NCBI GenBank assembly: GCA_037074765.1
Contig: JBAMDO010000580.1
Span: 682,001 to 746,000 of the forward strand
Direction of reading: 5' to 3'
DNA from: Mansonella perstans
Taxonomy: Eukaryota > Nematoda > Chromadorea > Rhabditida > Onchocercidae
Length of the DNA: 64,000 nt
Position 1 is the stretch's first letter. Every line of letters begins with the position of its first letter. The notes under the pieces were generated by a model. The model saw only the letters and a list, made by a program, of their open reading frames with translations, searched no databases and was not told the DNA's origin. A program made the position numbers and the translations under genes. Below, piece by piece: positions 40,621-51,700 of the stretch.

Positions 40621-42403
40621 ATTGCTTCTGGCAAGAATTGCAGGAAAGAGATTGTGCAGAGTGGAAGCTGCAAAAGAATCTGGTTCAAAAGACAGGACAA
40701 CAACAAGCTATATCCATGCCTATCACATATACTGCTCGGCAAAGGTGTTCTTCTCTGTAAGCAAATTATTATTTCACTTTATTGTCCCAAATTATCATTT
40801 CTCTGTATTTATATGTATTATCCCACTGATAGGCTTGATATCAGTTCTAAAAACTGCAGAAATTGCCATAATTAAGTCTTAAAACCTCAAAATATTTGGA
40901 ACTATTTAGATAAATTATTATACGATAGTTGCTGATAATTTTAAATTAACTTCATTTCTTTATTTTTATGTTTGTTTAAATGCACTCTTTTATTCAACTG
41001 AATTGCTAAGATTTTAACTGAAGAATTTCGTTTTGTTAATTTTAGGTAAATATCATAAAGTTAGATGGCAGGAACGGTGAGGGTTCCTAGATAAAAAAAG
41101 CAAAGGTACAAGATCGCACAAAGATGATTTCCATGATCTTTTCGAAAATTTAAAATGAAATATGTCTGCAAGCCCAAATATTTACTTTAACAATTAGTAC
41201 TTACCTTGCTACTATCTTAGTAATTACCTCAATACCTGCAGACTTGAAATAAATAAATGATCTTTTTAATAAAAGCAGTTAGTTACTTTAGGGAAGACAT
41301 TTAAAATTTTATTAATGAAAAATTTTATTAGTGTCGCACATCTTTCAGAGAAAACGGTTCATGGCAATTTGGATGGCCAAAGCAACCGAATAAGGATATG
41401 GCCAGTAGTTCAAATCGAGGATATAGTAGTGTGAGACCACTGGATACTACTAATCAAGCCCACGATTCAGTGAATTATTCAGTGAATTCAGTGAGTTTTT
41501 CAGCACTAAATTTCAAAATTTTAATGGAATTAGAAATTTTCATGAACTTTATAAAGAAATAATTTAATGAAAGAAATTGCTTTTTTGTTCTGATCAAAAT
41601 AGACTGATAACTTCTTCGATTTTAATTATATTCTTTGAAAAGAAATTAGTTGCCGAAGGTTCGACTACATGCTGGTTCACCGCAGATTTCATCGAGTGCT
41701 AGTGATATTATTAATACGGAACACGGTTTCATCATTCAAATGGACACAAAATATTTCCAACCAAGAGATATTCAGGTTTCCTTTTAACTCTAACACAAAA
41801 GATTCCAGTCATCTATACCAATCACACTACATTACAATGTGTAGACGAAGAAATTTTTTCAGATAACTTTACATCAGCAGACGCTTACTGTAATTGGAGA
41901 CCGTTTAGAGGATGACGGTACCGGTGCGCAGAGATTACGCCGAAGATTCACGCGGAAGTATACAATTCCTTCTGATGTACGACTCTCCTCCGTGTCATCC
42001 TATGCGACCAGCAATGGTTGCTTAATTATCAAGGTTTTTGCTTATATGTATTATTTTTTTGGATTATTTTAAAGGTAGTCATGATCTATTTCTAGAGAGA
42101 TTCATGTGAGCTTCCGCCTCCTTCACTTGAGATTTACCGCATTGATTGATCAGAATAATATCTAATAATAATAAAATAATAATAATAATAATTTAATATA
42201 TCCTTATTTTAGTTTTTCTCTACAAATTGCTCTTATTAGTTTTTGCAAGTAGAAAGTAATTCTCTCTTTTCCTAACGGTTTTATTATGATTAACGTTCTC
42301 AACTTTATCTTAGGGTAGTCGGAAAGTTTGGAAAGAAACCGACTTGACGGAGCATTTAGCATCTTCATCAATATCCAGCAAACCGAAGATAAGTGCTGTT
42401 TGA
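40621..42403 (+). CDS. Small heat-shock protein (alpha-crystallin domain), 5' end uncertain
   Basis: ATP-independent holdase chaperone of the HSP20 family. Visible exons are 40621-40744, 41349-41490, 41650-41775, 41863-42033 and 42314-42403, all in phase. The alpha-crystallin domain spans exons 3-5. It begins HGFIIQMDTKYFQPRDIQI and continues QTLTVIGDRLEDDG and RRRFTRKYTIPSDV; the last strand is SNGCLIIKGSRK, where most relatives have DGVLxI. The N-terminal region is polar, rich in Gln, Asn and Ser. The first exon has no in-frame ATG before an internal Met (SMPITY). Either a further 5' exon exists or translation starts at that Met. The large N-terminal region recalls C. elegans HSP-25/HSP-43 rather than HSP-16, but I cannot assign orthology. 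Confidence 0.85.
42157..42195. repeat. (AAT)n microsatellite
   Basis: A run of AATAATAATA-type trinucleotides with one interruption lies in the last intron of the small heat-shock gene. Confidence 0.8.
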
Positions 42404-42846
42404 AGCACATCCGGAAAACATTTTTGTAATTGTGATTTTGACATTTAGATTTTTTTCATTGTTATTTCATCAGTACATTAGCCTCATTTCATGTGTAATA
42501 AATATTTCAATCGCTCTTAAATGGATTGATGATTATTTGTTTAATATCTGCGAAATATAAAAGGGATATCATAAAGACTTCAGAGCTAAGAGATCGTTTT
42601 TCATCCTTTTTCTTTTCTCTAATCCAAATCTACCAATCATTTGCCTGTTCATCCGTTATTCGGCTTTTTTGTGCTGCAGAAGTGGTAAAATAAAAGATGA
42701 ACTGATATTTGCAAATCACATCTTTCAATATGTTAAGAAAAAGAAATCGAAGAATGCATATGTATTGACATTATTATCATTACTATACTGTTTCGGAAGA
42801 AGAATATGAAGCAGTGAAAATTTTCAACCGATAAATCGGAATAAAT
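42404..42846. other. Short intergenic stretch after the small heat-shock gene
   Basis: This 440 bp lies between the heat-shock stop codon and the candidate small secreted protein on the other strand. An AATAAA occurs about 95 bases after the stop codon (near 42498). Nothing else is recognised. Confidence 0.4.
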
Positions 42847-43244
42847 TCAGAAAAAGGGAATAATGACAAGTTCAAATGGAAAAATCAAATCTTGCATCAT
42901 CCAAATAGAAAGCATATCCATCTGCAAATCTTCCAGAAAATATTGTACACCAAATTTTCTACACATCTTCCTTTTAAATTCTTTTAATGCAGATTGTAAA
43001 CTGTTGGTTAGCTGATTGTAAATTGCAATCGGTTTCACCATTACTTTCGACAAAGCGCTGCATTCTTCCGGCTATCTTGTTCACACATCTGCAAATAATT
43101 GTTAACCCTTTTTTGGCAAACTTCACTTCTGTCCATCTTATCAGTTGTCAGTCCATAGTTGCAAATTAATATTAAATAGTACAATTGATTAAAAATAAAT
43201 TTAGATAAATGAAAGTATACATGAAAGTTCGGACATATCGGCAC
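42847..43244 (-). CDS. Candidate small secreted Cys-containing protein (hypothetical, two exons)
   Basis: Two overlapping minus-strand frames join across a possible 44 bp intron (donor GTAATG, acceptor CCAACAG, about 43042-42999). The join gives a hydrophobic N-terminal stretch (FIFNQLYYLILIC), then MDRSEVCQKRV, LQMCEQDSRKN, AALCR and FKRKMCRKFG. Spaced cysteines after a signal-like segment resemble nematode secreted Cys-motif domains, but I recognise no named family. The start Met and the 3' end are both uncertain, and the hydrophobic end (IFPFELVIIPFF) may be intronic read-through. It may not be a gene. Confidence 0.3.
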
Positions 43245-44798
43245 ATCAACTGATTCATGTGTTTTTTTTTCCGCTCTCAGAAGGAGATGGATGAAAGCTT
43301 CTTCTCATAAGTACTATGAGATTGAAAAATAGTTTTCGCAAAAGAGATTGTTAAAAATGTACGGAAATATTTCCCAACAGCTATACTACATATAGGTTGT
43401 TTCTCTGCTAGCTTCATAATTCACGGGCCTATGTAAATGCTCTTCAAGGTATGCAAACAGGTCATCTTTTTCTCCTCTATCATTTCCAACAATGCACAAC
43501 GCATCAATGGTCTTACAGTCAAGCTATAATGAACTTAGATATACAAAATAGATAATTATATACAATTGGTCGACATCCCATCTAATTCGACAGCTAATGA
43601 ATGCTACTTCATACCCACTGTTGCAACGGGGATTTCTTAAAAAACTACATTATACATATGAATGCTTGTATGTGTGTGTGTGTGTGCGTATATGTGAGTG
43701 TATTTTTGTGAGTTAGTGTATGTGTCTGTAAGTGTATATATGTTAAAATTTCTTGAAAAAAGCAAAAGTTTGCGGTGGAATATATCCGATATCCAGTAGC
43801 GATGTGTCTAATTTCTCAATTGTGTGTAACAGATACGAACTGCTAACAAAGGGAAGCAGGAAGATTTAGAAATACAGCTGGCGTTCTCTTAATTGATGCA
43901 TATGGTATCCCAAATGGTGGGAGAGAGGAAGATTGAAAATTCCAGAGAGAAAATTGAAATTCCAGAGAGAAAATTGAAATTCCAGAGAGGAAATTGAAGT
44001 GATGAAGAAGAGGTGGTAGACAAAGAGAAACTTTGTTTCCGCCATGCATTCACGAAATGCACTCAGTCCCAACTTTAACTTCAGCTCGATCTCCAACTGC
44101 AACTGCAACTCCAATATCGGCTTCATCTCTTCGACCCATTAGCTATAAAAAAAACGACAAATCTGTCCTATGCTGTGCTTTTGTACACTTCTTTGGAGCC
44201 GCCGTCTCTCACTTTTTTGGAACCGCTGTCTCTATTTGTAAAAAATTCACAATTTTTTAAAATTTCTGCAGAACTGCGACACTTATCAATTTGATGAGCT
44301 TTGATTGAGTAATATAAATTGTAAATATATCACACAATTGCTTTATTTCTTAGCCTCAGGTAACAATGGGCTGGCATTTCGATGTGATTTTTCTGTTACT
44401 TCCTTGTTCACATTTTGGCTGTAACTTTTGCATCCGTTGAACTCTCTAGACTTTTATGATATTTTTTTGAGTGATCGTTCCATCGAATTTTTTATGAAGG
44501 GTTAACTGTTGCAAATAGGCGAATTTCAAAAGTTTTATTTTAATGATCAAATAAAAGGGAATACAGAGAAAATTTTTCGGATGCAAATTGTAGGCAGTCT
44601 CTATTGACTCCTATTAAGCCAAATACTTCTCTACAATGCCTTTACACTTAATAATGGTACAAGCAAAAGAGGAATTATTGATGAGTTGAAAAATGCAGCA
44701 ATAATAAGATGGCTTGCAATTTGAATGAAAAAATCAATGAGAGAATTTACAGACGTTAAGTGATCGTGCGTGATGGTACGTAGAAGTTGATAAGAATA
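43245..44798. other. Intergenic, repeat-rich
   Basis: Holds a (TG)n-rich tract at about 43668-43745. Three tandem copies of a unit of about 21 bp (AATTGAAATTCCAGAGAGAA) lie at about 43934-44000. A CT/CA-rich stretch follows at 44070-44130. Open frames on both strands across 43843-44260 are by-products of this simple sequence. No gene was found. Confidence 0.55.
43934..44000. repeat. Three-copy 21 bp tandem repeat
   Basis: Units of about 21 bp (GAAAATTGAAATTCCAGAGA) are repeated three times with single-base differences. They generate a spurious repetitive open frame on the minus strand (SLEFQFSLWNF repeats). Confidence 0.85.
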
Positions 44799-45384
44799 AT
44801 GCAGTTGCAAATTGTTTGTGTTTCATCCCCGAATAAATACCATTTTTGTATAATACTTCTATCATTGATACTATGTGAAGGGAACACGAGGTGTGCATTT
44901 GATTATTCGTCATTGATATTGCGGGTTGTAGTAAGTGAGAGATGGCTTAGCAAACGATCTCGATCCGTTGAATTACTATCAGAAGGAATAAGAAAACTGT
45001 TGCAAGATAGAGGTTCAGAGAGAATCACATTTTTGTAAGCAAATCGGAGATCAATTTTCAAATTAATAATTGCATTATGTTTGTCTTTAATAAAAGTTTA
45101 AATCATCATAAATGGTTTTTCAGTTTCTATCTTTTAGACACAAATTTTCGCCCAACAAAATTTTCGTGATGCTTTTCAATCAGTAATTATTTGCTTTGAA
45201 AAAAGATTATTCAATATGTAAACTTCCCATTCACTGAATAGTTCCTACTTTTTCTATTAAAGACTATTTTTCCAATGAATTATTTTATAATTGTCTATCA
45301 ATTTGAATTACTGCTGTTTGCTTCAGAAATCTGATTAGAGGAAAGAGATATATGCTCACGTATTCACGTACTTTTCAGCGTTAA
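44799..45384 (+). CDS. Candidate amidated peptide-hormone/neuropeptide precursor
   Basis: Two exons (44799-45034, donor GTAAGC; 45327-45384, acceptor TTTGCTTCAG) join in frame to give 97 residues. The N-terminus has a signal-peptide-like hydrophobic core (FCIILLSLILC, residues 16-26) with a likely cleavage soon after. A dibasic LSKR site follows at residues 50-53, then a 30-residue segment (54-83), then GKR (84-86) and a short tail. GKR after a peptide is the classic signal for proprotein cleavage and C-terminal amidation, so the predicted product is a 30-residue amidated peptide. It is predicted helical and contains RKLLQD (residues 65-70), a hexamer that, as I recall, also occurs in vertebrate GHRH. 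Such short identity may be chance. The length and amidation fit ligands of secretin-class (class B) receptors, but this is inference. It lies 328 bp upstream of emb-9 on the same strand. Confidence 0.5.
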
Positions 45385-45712
45385 CTAACGTCTGATCACA
45401 GCCAAGCGAATAACCTTTAGCTTCCATTTTTTGCCAAAAAAGTATAAAAAAACTAGGCAGTGGCGATCAAGTTACAGAAGTTGCTTATTTACCGATACGC
45501 CTGAATCATTTTGATTAAAAAAATATTGGTTTCCATAAGTCAGGAATGGCAAAAAGTGATTAAAATGTGAAAAATTACAGAGGTCGGGGTCAGAAATAGC
45601 CACAGTTCCTTTATCGACTGCGCATCGTAGAAGAAAGTCAAGGAAGTGCACTAGCTGATACATGGAGATTGCATATCATATATAATTAAACTATTTTTTA
45701 ATTTACCACATA
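45385..45712. other. emb-9 upstream region
   Basis: A 328 bp AT-rich spacer separates the candidate peptide precursor from the emb-9 start codon. No obvious spliced-leader acceptor lies immediately before the emb-9 ATG. No gene is seen on either strand. Confidence 0.5.
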
Positions 45713-48700
45713 ATGTTATACCTAAAATTACTGCTGTTGGCAATATTTTCCACAGAACGGCTGATACTATCTTGGAGACGGTCAACATTCGTTGATGCAG
45801 CTGCATGTAAGGGATGTGTACCGCCCTGCATTTGTCCTGGACGAAAGGGAGAGCGGGTATTTTTCTTACTAGCATATTTTCTTGTTTGGTAAAGAAACTC
45901 GGAGCTTTTTGCTTACAATGGCAGAAATTTTGTATATTTGCAAATTTTCTGTAAAATTTCAAAGAATTGCAAAGGAGGACTTCATTAGTTCTGATTTTAA
46001 GATATTTTGATCACTTTAGGGCGTACCAGGTTTTCAAGGTGAAAGAGGCCACCCTGGAGCACCTGGTCAGGATGGTCCTGAAGGACAGGCTGGTGCAGCA
46101 GGAATGCAAGGTGCTGAAGGAGATTTTGGCGATCCGGGCATGAAAGGTGCTCGAGTAAGTTCCTAGAGAAATTTTCAGTTAACAAATGAGCTGATAAACA
46201 GTGCAAATTCAAGTTCTTCATTGTTGATGTAAAAATTGTTATAGGGCGATAGAGGTTTACCAGGAGCACCGGGCCATGTTGGATTTCCGGGACTTGATGG
46301 CTTGCCTGGCATGAAAGGTGAGATGGGTATACCAGGCTGCAATGGTACTGATGTGAGTTCATTTCTTAATTTATGACATTTCTAATATATTTTACCTAAA
46401 TTTATGTCACGCTGTGTGCATAAATTTGACCTTTTCACATGGAAAAAATAAAAAGTTTTGTCAACAGTTGCAGTGAATTCTCTTCATTCTTCCGAGTGTA
46501 TATTTTTTCATAAAATGGAATTTTTTGAGGATAAAATCTGTATATAAGATTCGTTTCTCTTTTATAAAATTACATTTGCGACTTTCGTCATCTACCATCT
46601 CTGACCTATTGATGATATTGATCCATTGTAATTTGAGAGTTCCACTGCCGAAAAATCAAGATTTTTTAGTTTACGCTGTCTTCATTTTTTGATGCATGGA
46701 AACGGTATGGAGTAAACCTTTAATTGCGTTTATATTTACATAAGATCAATGGCACCAGTCTTGATTTTAGCACTTCTTGTGACTACCATAATTAGAAGGC
46801 AACTTCATGTCATTAAAGAAATATTCATATTGCACATTCCCTCATTGCACTCATAGCTTTGCAGGGAATACCAGGATTACCAGGCTTAGCGGGTCCTCCA
46901 GGCTTACGAGGTCTCCCTGGTGAACCAGGTCGATCGGGATACCCTGGTCCGCCCGGCGAAGGAGGTATCAATTCAATTGGTAGGAAGGGTGAACGAGGCG
47001 ATTCGGGTCGTGCTGGATCACCCGGTACATCAGGATTGCCTGGATTACCTGGACCAAAAGGTGCGAAAGGAGATCCTGGACCGTATGTAAGTTACATTTT
47101 ATACATTTTTTTTATGGCAATATAGCAATATATCAAAGCCCTCAGCAAATCTATTTGCATCAATTTTTTTGCAGGGACCGTTAGGCTTCCGTGGTCCTCA
47201 AGGTCCAAAAGGACGGATGGGACTTCGCACACCTGGTATGAAAGGTGAAAAAGGCTTATCAGGACCACCAGGACTACCCGGACCGCCAGGCAATTTTGCT
47301 GGTGCATCTGCTCCTGAAGAAACGGAAGTTATTCAAGGACCTGTGGGGCTGCCAGGTACATTGTAAAGTATCGGTGCAAAAATGACATGGCTTTCAAAAC
47401 TTTTAAAGATCTATTGTTACTGTCTCTTAATATGCTGTTTTTTGCTGCCGCAACAAATATATTATAGGTTTGAAAGGTGAGAAAGGACGTGTTGGTCCAG
47501 TTGGACCTACGGGATTTACTGGAAATGATGGGGCGCCTGGATTTCCTGGAATCAAAGGACAAAAAGGAGATCCTGGAGATTTGGGAGCCAGAGTAAGATC
47601 ATTTTCATTTTGCTCCAAGGCTTACATTAAATTTTTCGATCAACAATACTTCTATCGCGTTATGATTTGACTTCGCGAACGAAGATTTGGAAGATTTCAT
47701 CAACATTAAATGAATCCATTGAGCCTGCGCAATGAATTTTTCAAGTGAGGTGCAGCATGTGCAGACTGTCCTCATTCTTTACTCCAGAGGTTCATCTATC
47801 AGAGCCTGGCAAGTTAGACATTGACAGTGAGATCCTCAGGCCGTAAATTTCAGTTGGAGTGTCCTTTTCTGAGATAGAATTGTAGAGCTAATCGAGCACC
47901 ATCTGCCCGGGTTTAGACTAAGATCTTTTTCTAGGACGGCTGCCTGATGGCTAACAGACCTATCCTACTCGTGGACATCGCCTGACCTTTCGATTGGAAC
48001 CTGTCTGACATGGGAGATTCTGCTGGATGCATACGTCAATCCAGCACAGCTTAAAACTTCACGAGAGTGCACAAGTTTTTTTCACAAAAAAGGTTCCTTA
48101 AAATAAATAAATGGAGAGATTGATACTAAATGAAATTTCTTCTCTATTTGCAGGGCAAACGAGGAAAAGACGGTTCTATGGGTTTGATGGGAGAAAAAGG
48201 TGAAACTGGCATCCAAGGTGTACCAGGTCTTGATGGCTATTCGGGACAAAAAGGTGCTGCTGGTGAGTTGGGTTATGATGGTCGAATTGGCCAGGAAGGT
48301 GATTCCGGACCGCCGGGTGAATTTGGTGTTGGCAAGGGACAGCCGGGACCACATGGCATACAAGGATTTGATGGAGCACCGGGAAGAAAAGGACAACCAG
48401 GTTCGTATTAAACTACACGTTCATAAAAGCTATGAGCAATGAAATATACAAAAGACGAATTGTGGTTTTTAATAAGCTTTTGCAGGTATCCCAGGTCGAA
48501 TGGGACCAGTTGGCGTTCGAGGACCAAATGGTCCTCCTGGTTTGCAAGGACCACCTGGCCGGAATGGCTTACCTGGATATTCAGAGAAAGGTGATCGTGG
48601 TGTGGATGGAAATCCAGGTTATGTGGGAGATGCAGGAGCACCGGGGACTCCTGGTAAGTGCGGAAAAACAGGTGAACCAGGATTACCAGGCTTCGACATT

Positions 48701-51700
48701 CAAGGGTTACCAGGATTGGAAGGAAGACCTGGTCGCGACGGTTTTATTGGAGTACCGGGTGATGTGGGTGATCCTGGATTGGCGGGTCTGAAAGGGTTTC
48801 CTGGAACTGGTGTTTCGAAAGTGGGCCCACCGGGTATGATGGGCTTAATAGGATCACCTGGAGAGAACGGAAGAATCGGTTTGGATGGAATACCAGGCGG
48901 CACTGGATATCCCGGAGAAAAAGGCGATGACTGTGGATACTGTCCACCGGGTATACCAGGACAAAAGGGCGACGCTGGTCAGCCGGGTCAAGATGGATAT
49001 CCAGGTCCTTTGGGTCCAAATGGAAATCAGGGCCTTCCTGGAATAAAAGGTTTAGCTGGAAAAACAGGACGTGCGGGTTCAGATGGACAACAGGTACTGA
49101 TGTCAAATTGATTATTTTTGGACTTTTGATATTTAATAGTTGCTGAACAATTGGAAAATTTTACTAAATGTACAAAATGTTAACAAATTTTGATGTTTCT
49201 GTAGGGTTCCGCAGGTCTACCAGGGCTACCCGGTTTCCAAGGCATAAAAGGAGAAGCAGGCGATATTGTTGGTGGCATGGAGAATCCTCGAGGATTCCCT
49301 GGAATCAAAGGAGAACGGGGAGAATCAGGCAGATTATTTTACTTCAAGAACTTCAAAATTACTGCAACATCTCTATAAATTTCGTTATTTTGAAAATTTA
49401 AAATTTTGACTAAGCTCAGTTCAAATTCAGCAACAGATTTATTGCTTATTCTTCCTCATACATTATTTCAAAGTAAATCTTCTCAGGTATTCCTGGAGGG
49501 CAAGGAAATCCTGGAGTTGATGGATTACCCGGACCACCAGGTCTAGTTGGAGTACCTGGTCTTCCAGGGGAAAAAGGATTGATTGGTATTTATGGAAAAA
49601 ATGGTCGTGATGGAGCTGTAAGTTTACACTTTCAATGCCAGTAGCGTTCCTTTTCTATCATCTAAGAGTCCGCTTTTATATCGAATTTAGAAGAGAAATT
49701 ATTTCTAATAGAACTGAAATACATATTGTTTTAGCCTGGACTGTCAGGAGCAGTTGGACCACCAGGTGATTCATATCCAGGCCCACATGGTGTAGATGGG
49801 ATGAAAGGCGAAAGAGGTGCTGATGGCTTGCCAGGCTTGCCTGGACCGGTGGGACCGCAAGGACCACCGTATAGTGGTTTAATAAGAGGTATAGCCGGTC
49901 GTGATGGCTATGATGGAGCACCAGGACTCAAGGGAATGCGTGGAATCGATGGCTTTCCTGGCTTACCAGGTGCATCAGGTCTCGATGGATTACCGGGAAG
50001 AATTGGTGAACCCGGCATTATTGGATATCCTGGGAAGCCAGGACCAAGTGGAGCTCGCGGACTTCCTGGCTTGCCGGGAGATGATGGATACCCAGGAGCT
50101 CCTGGTAAAGGTGGATTACCAGGAGCAGACGGTCTTCCTGGCCTTAATGGTGCACCGGGTTTACGTGGAGAGCCAGGCTTAGGCTTGGCCGGACAAGTTG
50201 GTTTCCCTGGAACGAAAGGTGAAAGTGGTAGACCTGGCTACCGAGGGAACCTAGGGAAGCCAGGAATGCAAGGAGAGATAGGAGTTGCTGGTGCTAGAGG
50301 TGCGAAAGGTAAGGTAACAATTATCTCGTTGCTTTTTGAATTTCAAGAAATCAAATAAGCACAACATTTAAGATAAATGGAGTTTCTTGGTGCAATGATG
50401 CAATATCAGACAATATATGAGAATACGTTATAGGTGAAAATGGTTATCCTGGACTAGCTGGAATCTCTGGAATGAAGGGTGAACGTGGTTTGCCAGGAGT
50501 ACCAGGAAAAATCGGACGTCCGGGACGAACAGGAGAAGCTGGCATTCCAGGAATTCCAGGATTGAAAGGAGAAAATGGTGTCCCAGGCAGGGGTGGTTTG
50601 CCTGGAATTAAAGGAGAAATAGGTTTTGTTGGACTGCCAGGTTTACCTGGCAGAACCGGAGCACCCGGCAAACCAGGGCTTCCTGGTGAAGACGGGGTAA
50701 CCGGTTATCCTGGAATGAAAGGAGAACGAGGTATAGATGGGATGCCAGGACAACTCGGTTCCTCTGGTATGCCAGGAGATCGAGGACTTGATGGGCTACC
50801 TGGATTGCAAGGTGTTAATGGTGAATTAGGTCTACCTGGTGCTCCTGGACTTCAAGGACTTCCTGGCTTATCTGGAGCTACGGGTTTTACTGGCTTACCT
50901 GGCTTAAAAGGTATACGTGGTGAGCCTGGACGATTTGCGCATCCAGGACCGCCAGGTGACGTCGGTTTACCGGGACCAGAAGGTCCTGTTGGTGTACTGG
51001 GACAGCATGGAATACCGGGAATTAAAGGAGAGTCTGGTTCATTGGGAAACAGTTATCCTGGTTTACCAGGCTTACAAGGAGCCGAAGGAGAATTTGGTAA
51101 AGATGGAATCGATGGAATTGACGGGGTTCCTGGTTTGCCAGGAATGATTGGATATCCAGGTGCGATCTATATCAAAGTTTACTTTTTATGAGTAATAGCA
51201 TTTTACTAAATAAGAATTGGAGTGGTTGGTAAAATGTTGTTAATACGTTTCTTCCTGCTGCTCCATATAAAATAATTTGTCTGAAGAATGAAAAGATGTA
51301 ATAATTATTTCACAGGAGCCAAAGGTGAGCAAGGTGACGTGGGAAGGGGTGGCGAACGTGGTTTTGATGGAGAAGCAGGCATATCTGGTGTCAAAGGTGA
51401 ACGTGGGTTGCCAGGACTACCAGGTATCCCTGGTCTTCAAGGTCCGCCTGGATTAGATGGTGGAATGGGTCAAAAGGGTCATGCTGGCCTTCCAGGTGAG
51501 CCTGGATTTATTGGTCAGAGGGGACAACCAGGAGCAGACGGCAGAAAAGGAGAAATTGGGCAACCAGGACTTCCTGGACCTGTTGGCTCCATGGGAGCAA
51601 TTGGTGCACCGGTTAGTTAGCAGTTCTCTGATAAATGATTTGATTTCAATATATATTTCTTAACAAAAGAATACCTCTGTAATTGAATTAATGTTTTCAA

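Noticed and set aside
43843..44126. Repetitive minus-strand frames with SLEFQFSLWNF units
   Set aside because: They are produced by the 21 bp tandem repeat, with no start context, splice sites or domain.
47690..48075. Reverse-transcriptase or transposase remnant in emb-9 intron 6
   Set aside because: No catalytic motif or open frame could be seen in any of the six frames, so I kept it only as an unexplained block.
50444..50671. Proline/glycine-rich minus-strand frames across the collagen gene
   Set aside because: They are reverse-complement shadows of Gly-X-Y codons. The plus strand gives one continuous EMB-9 model.
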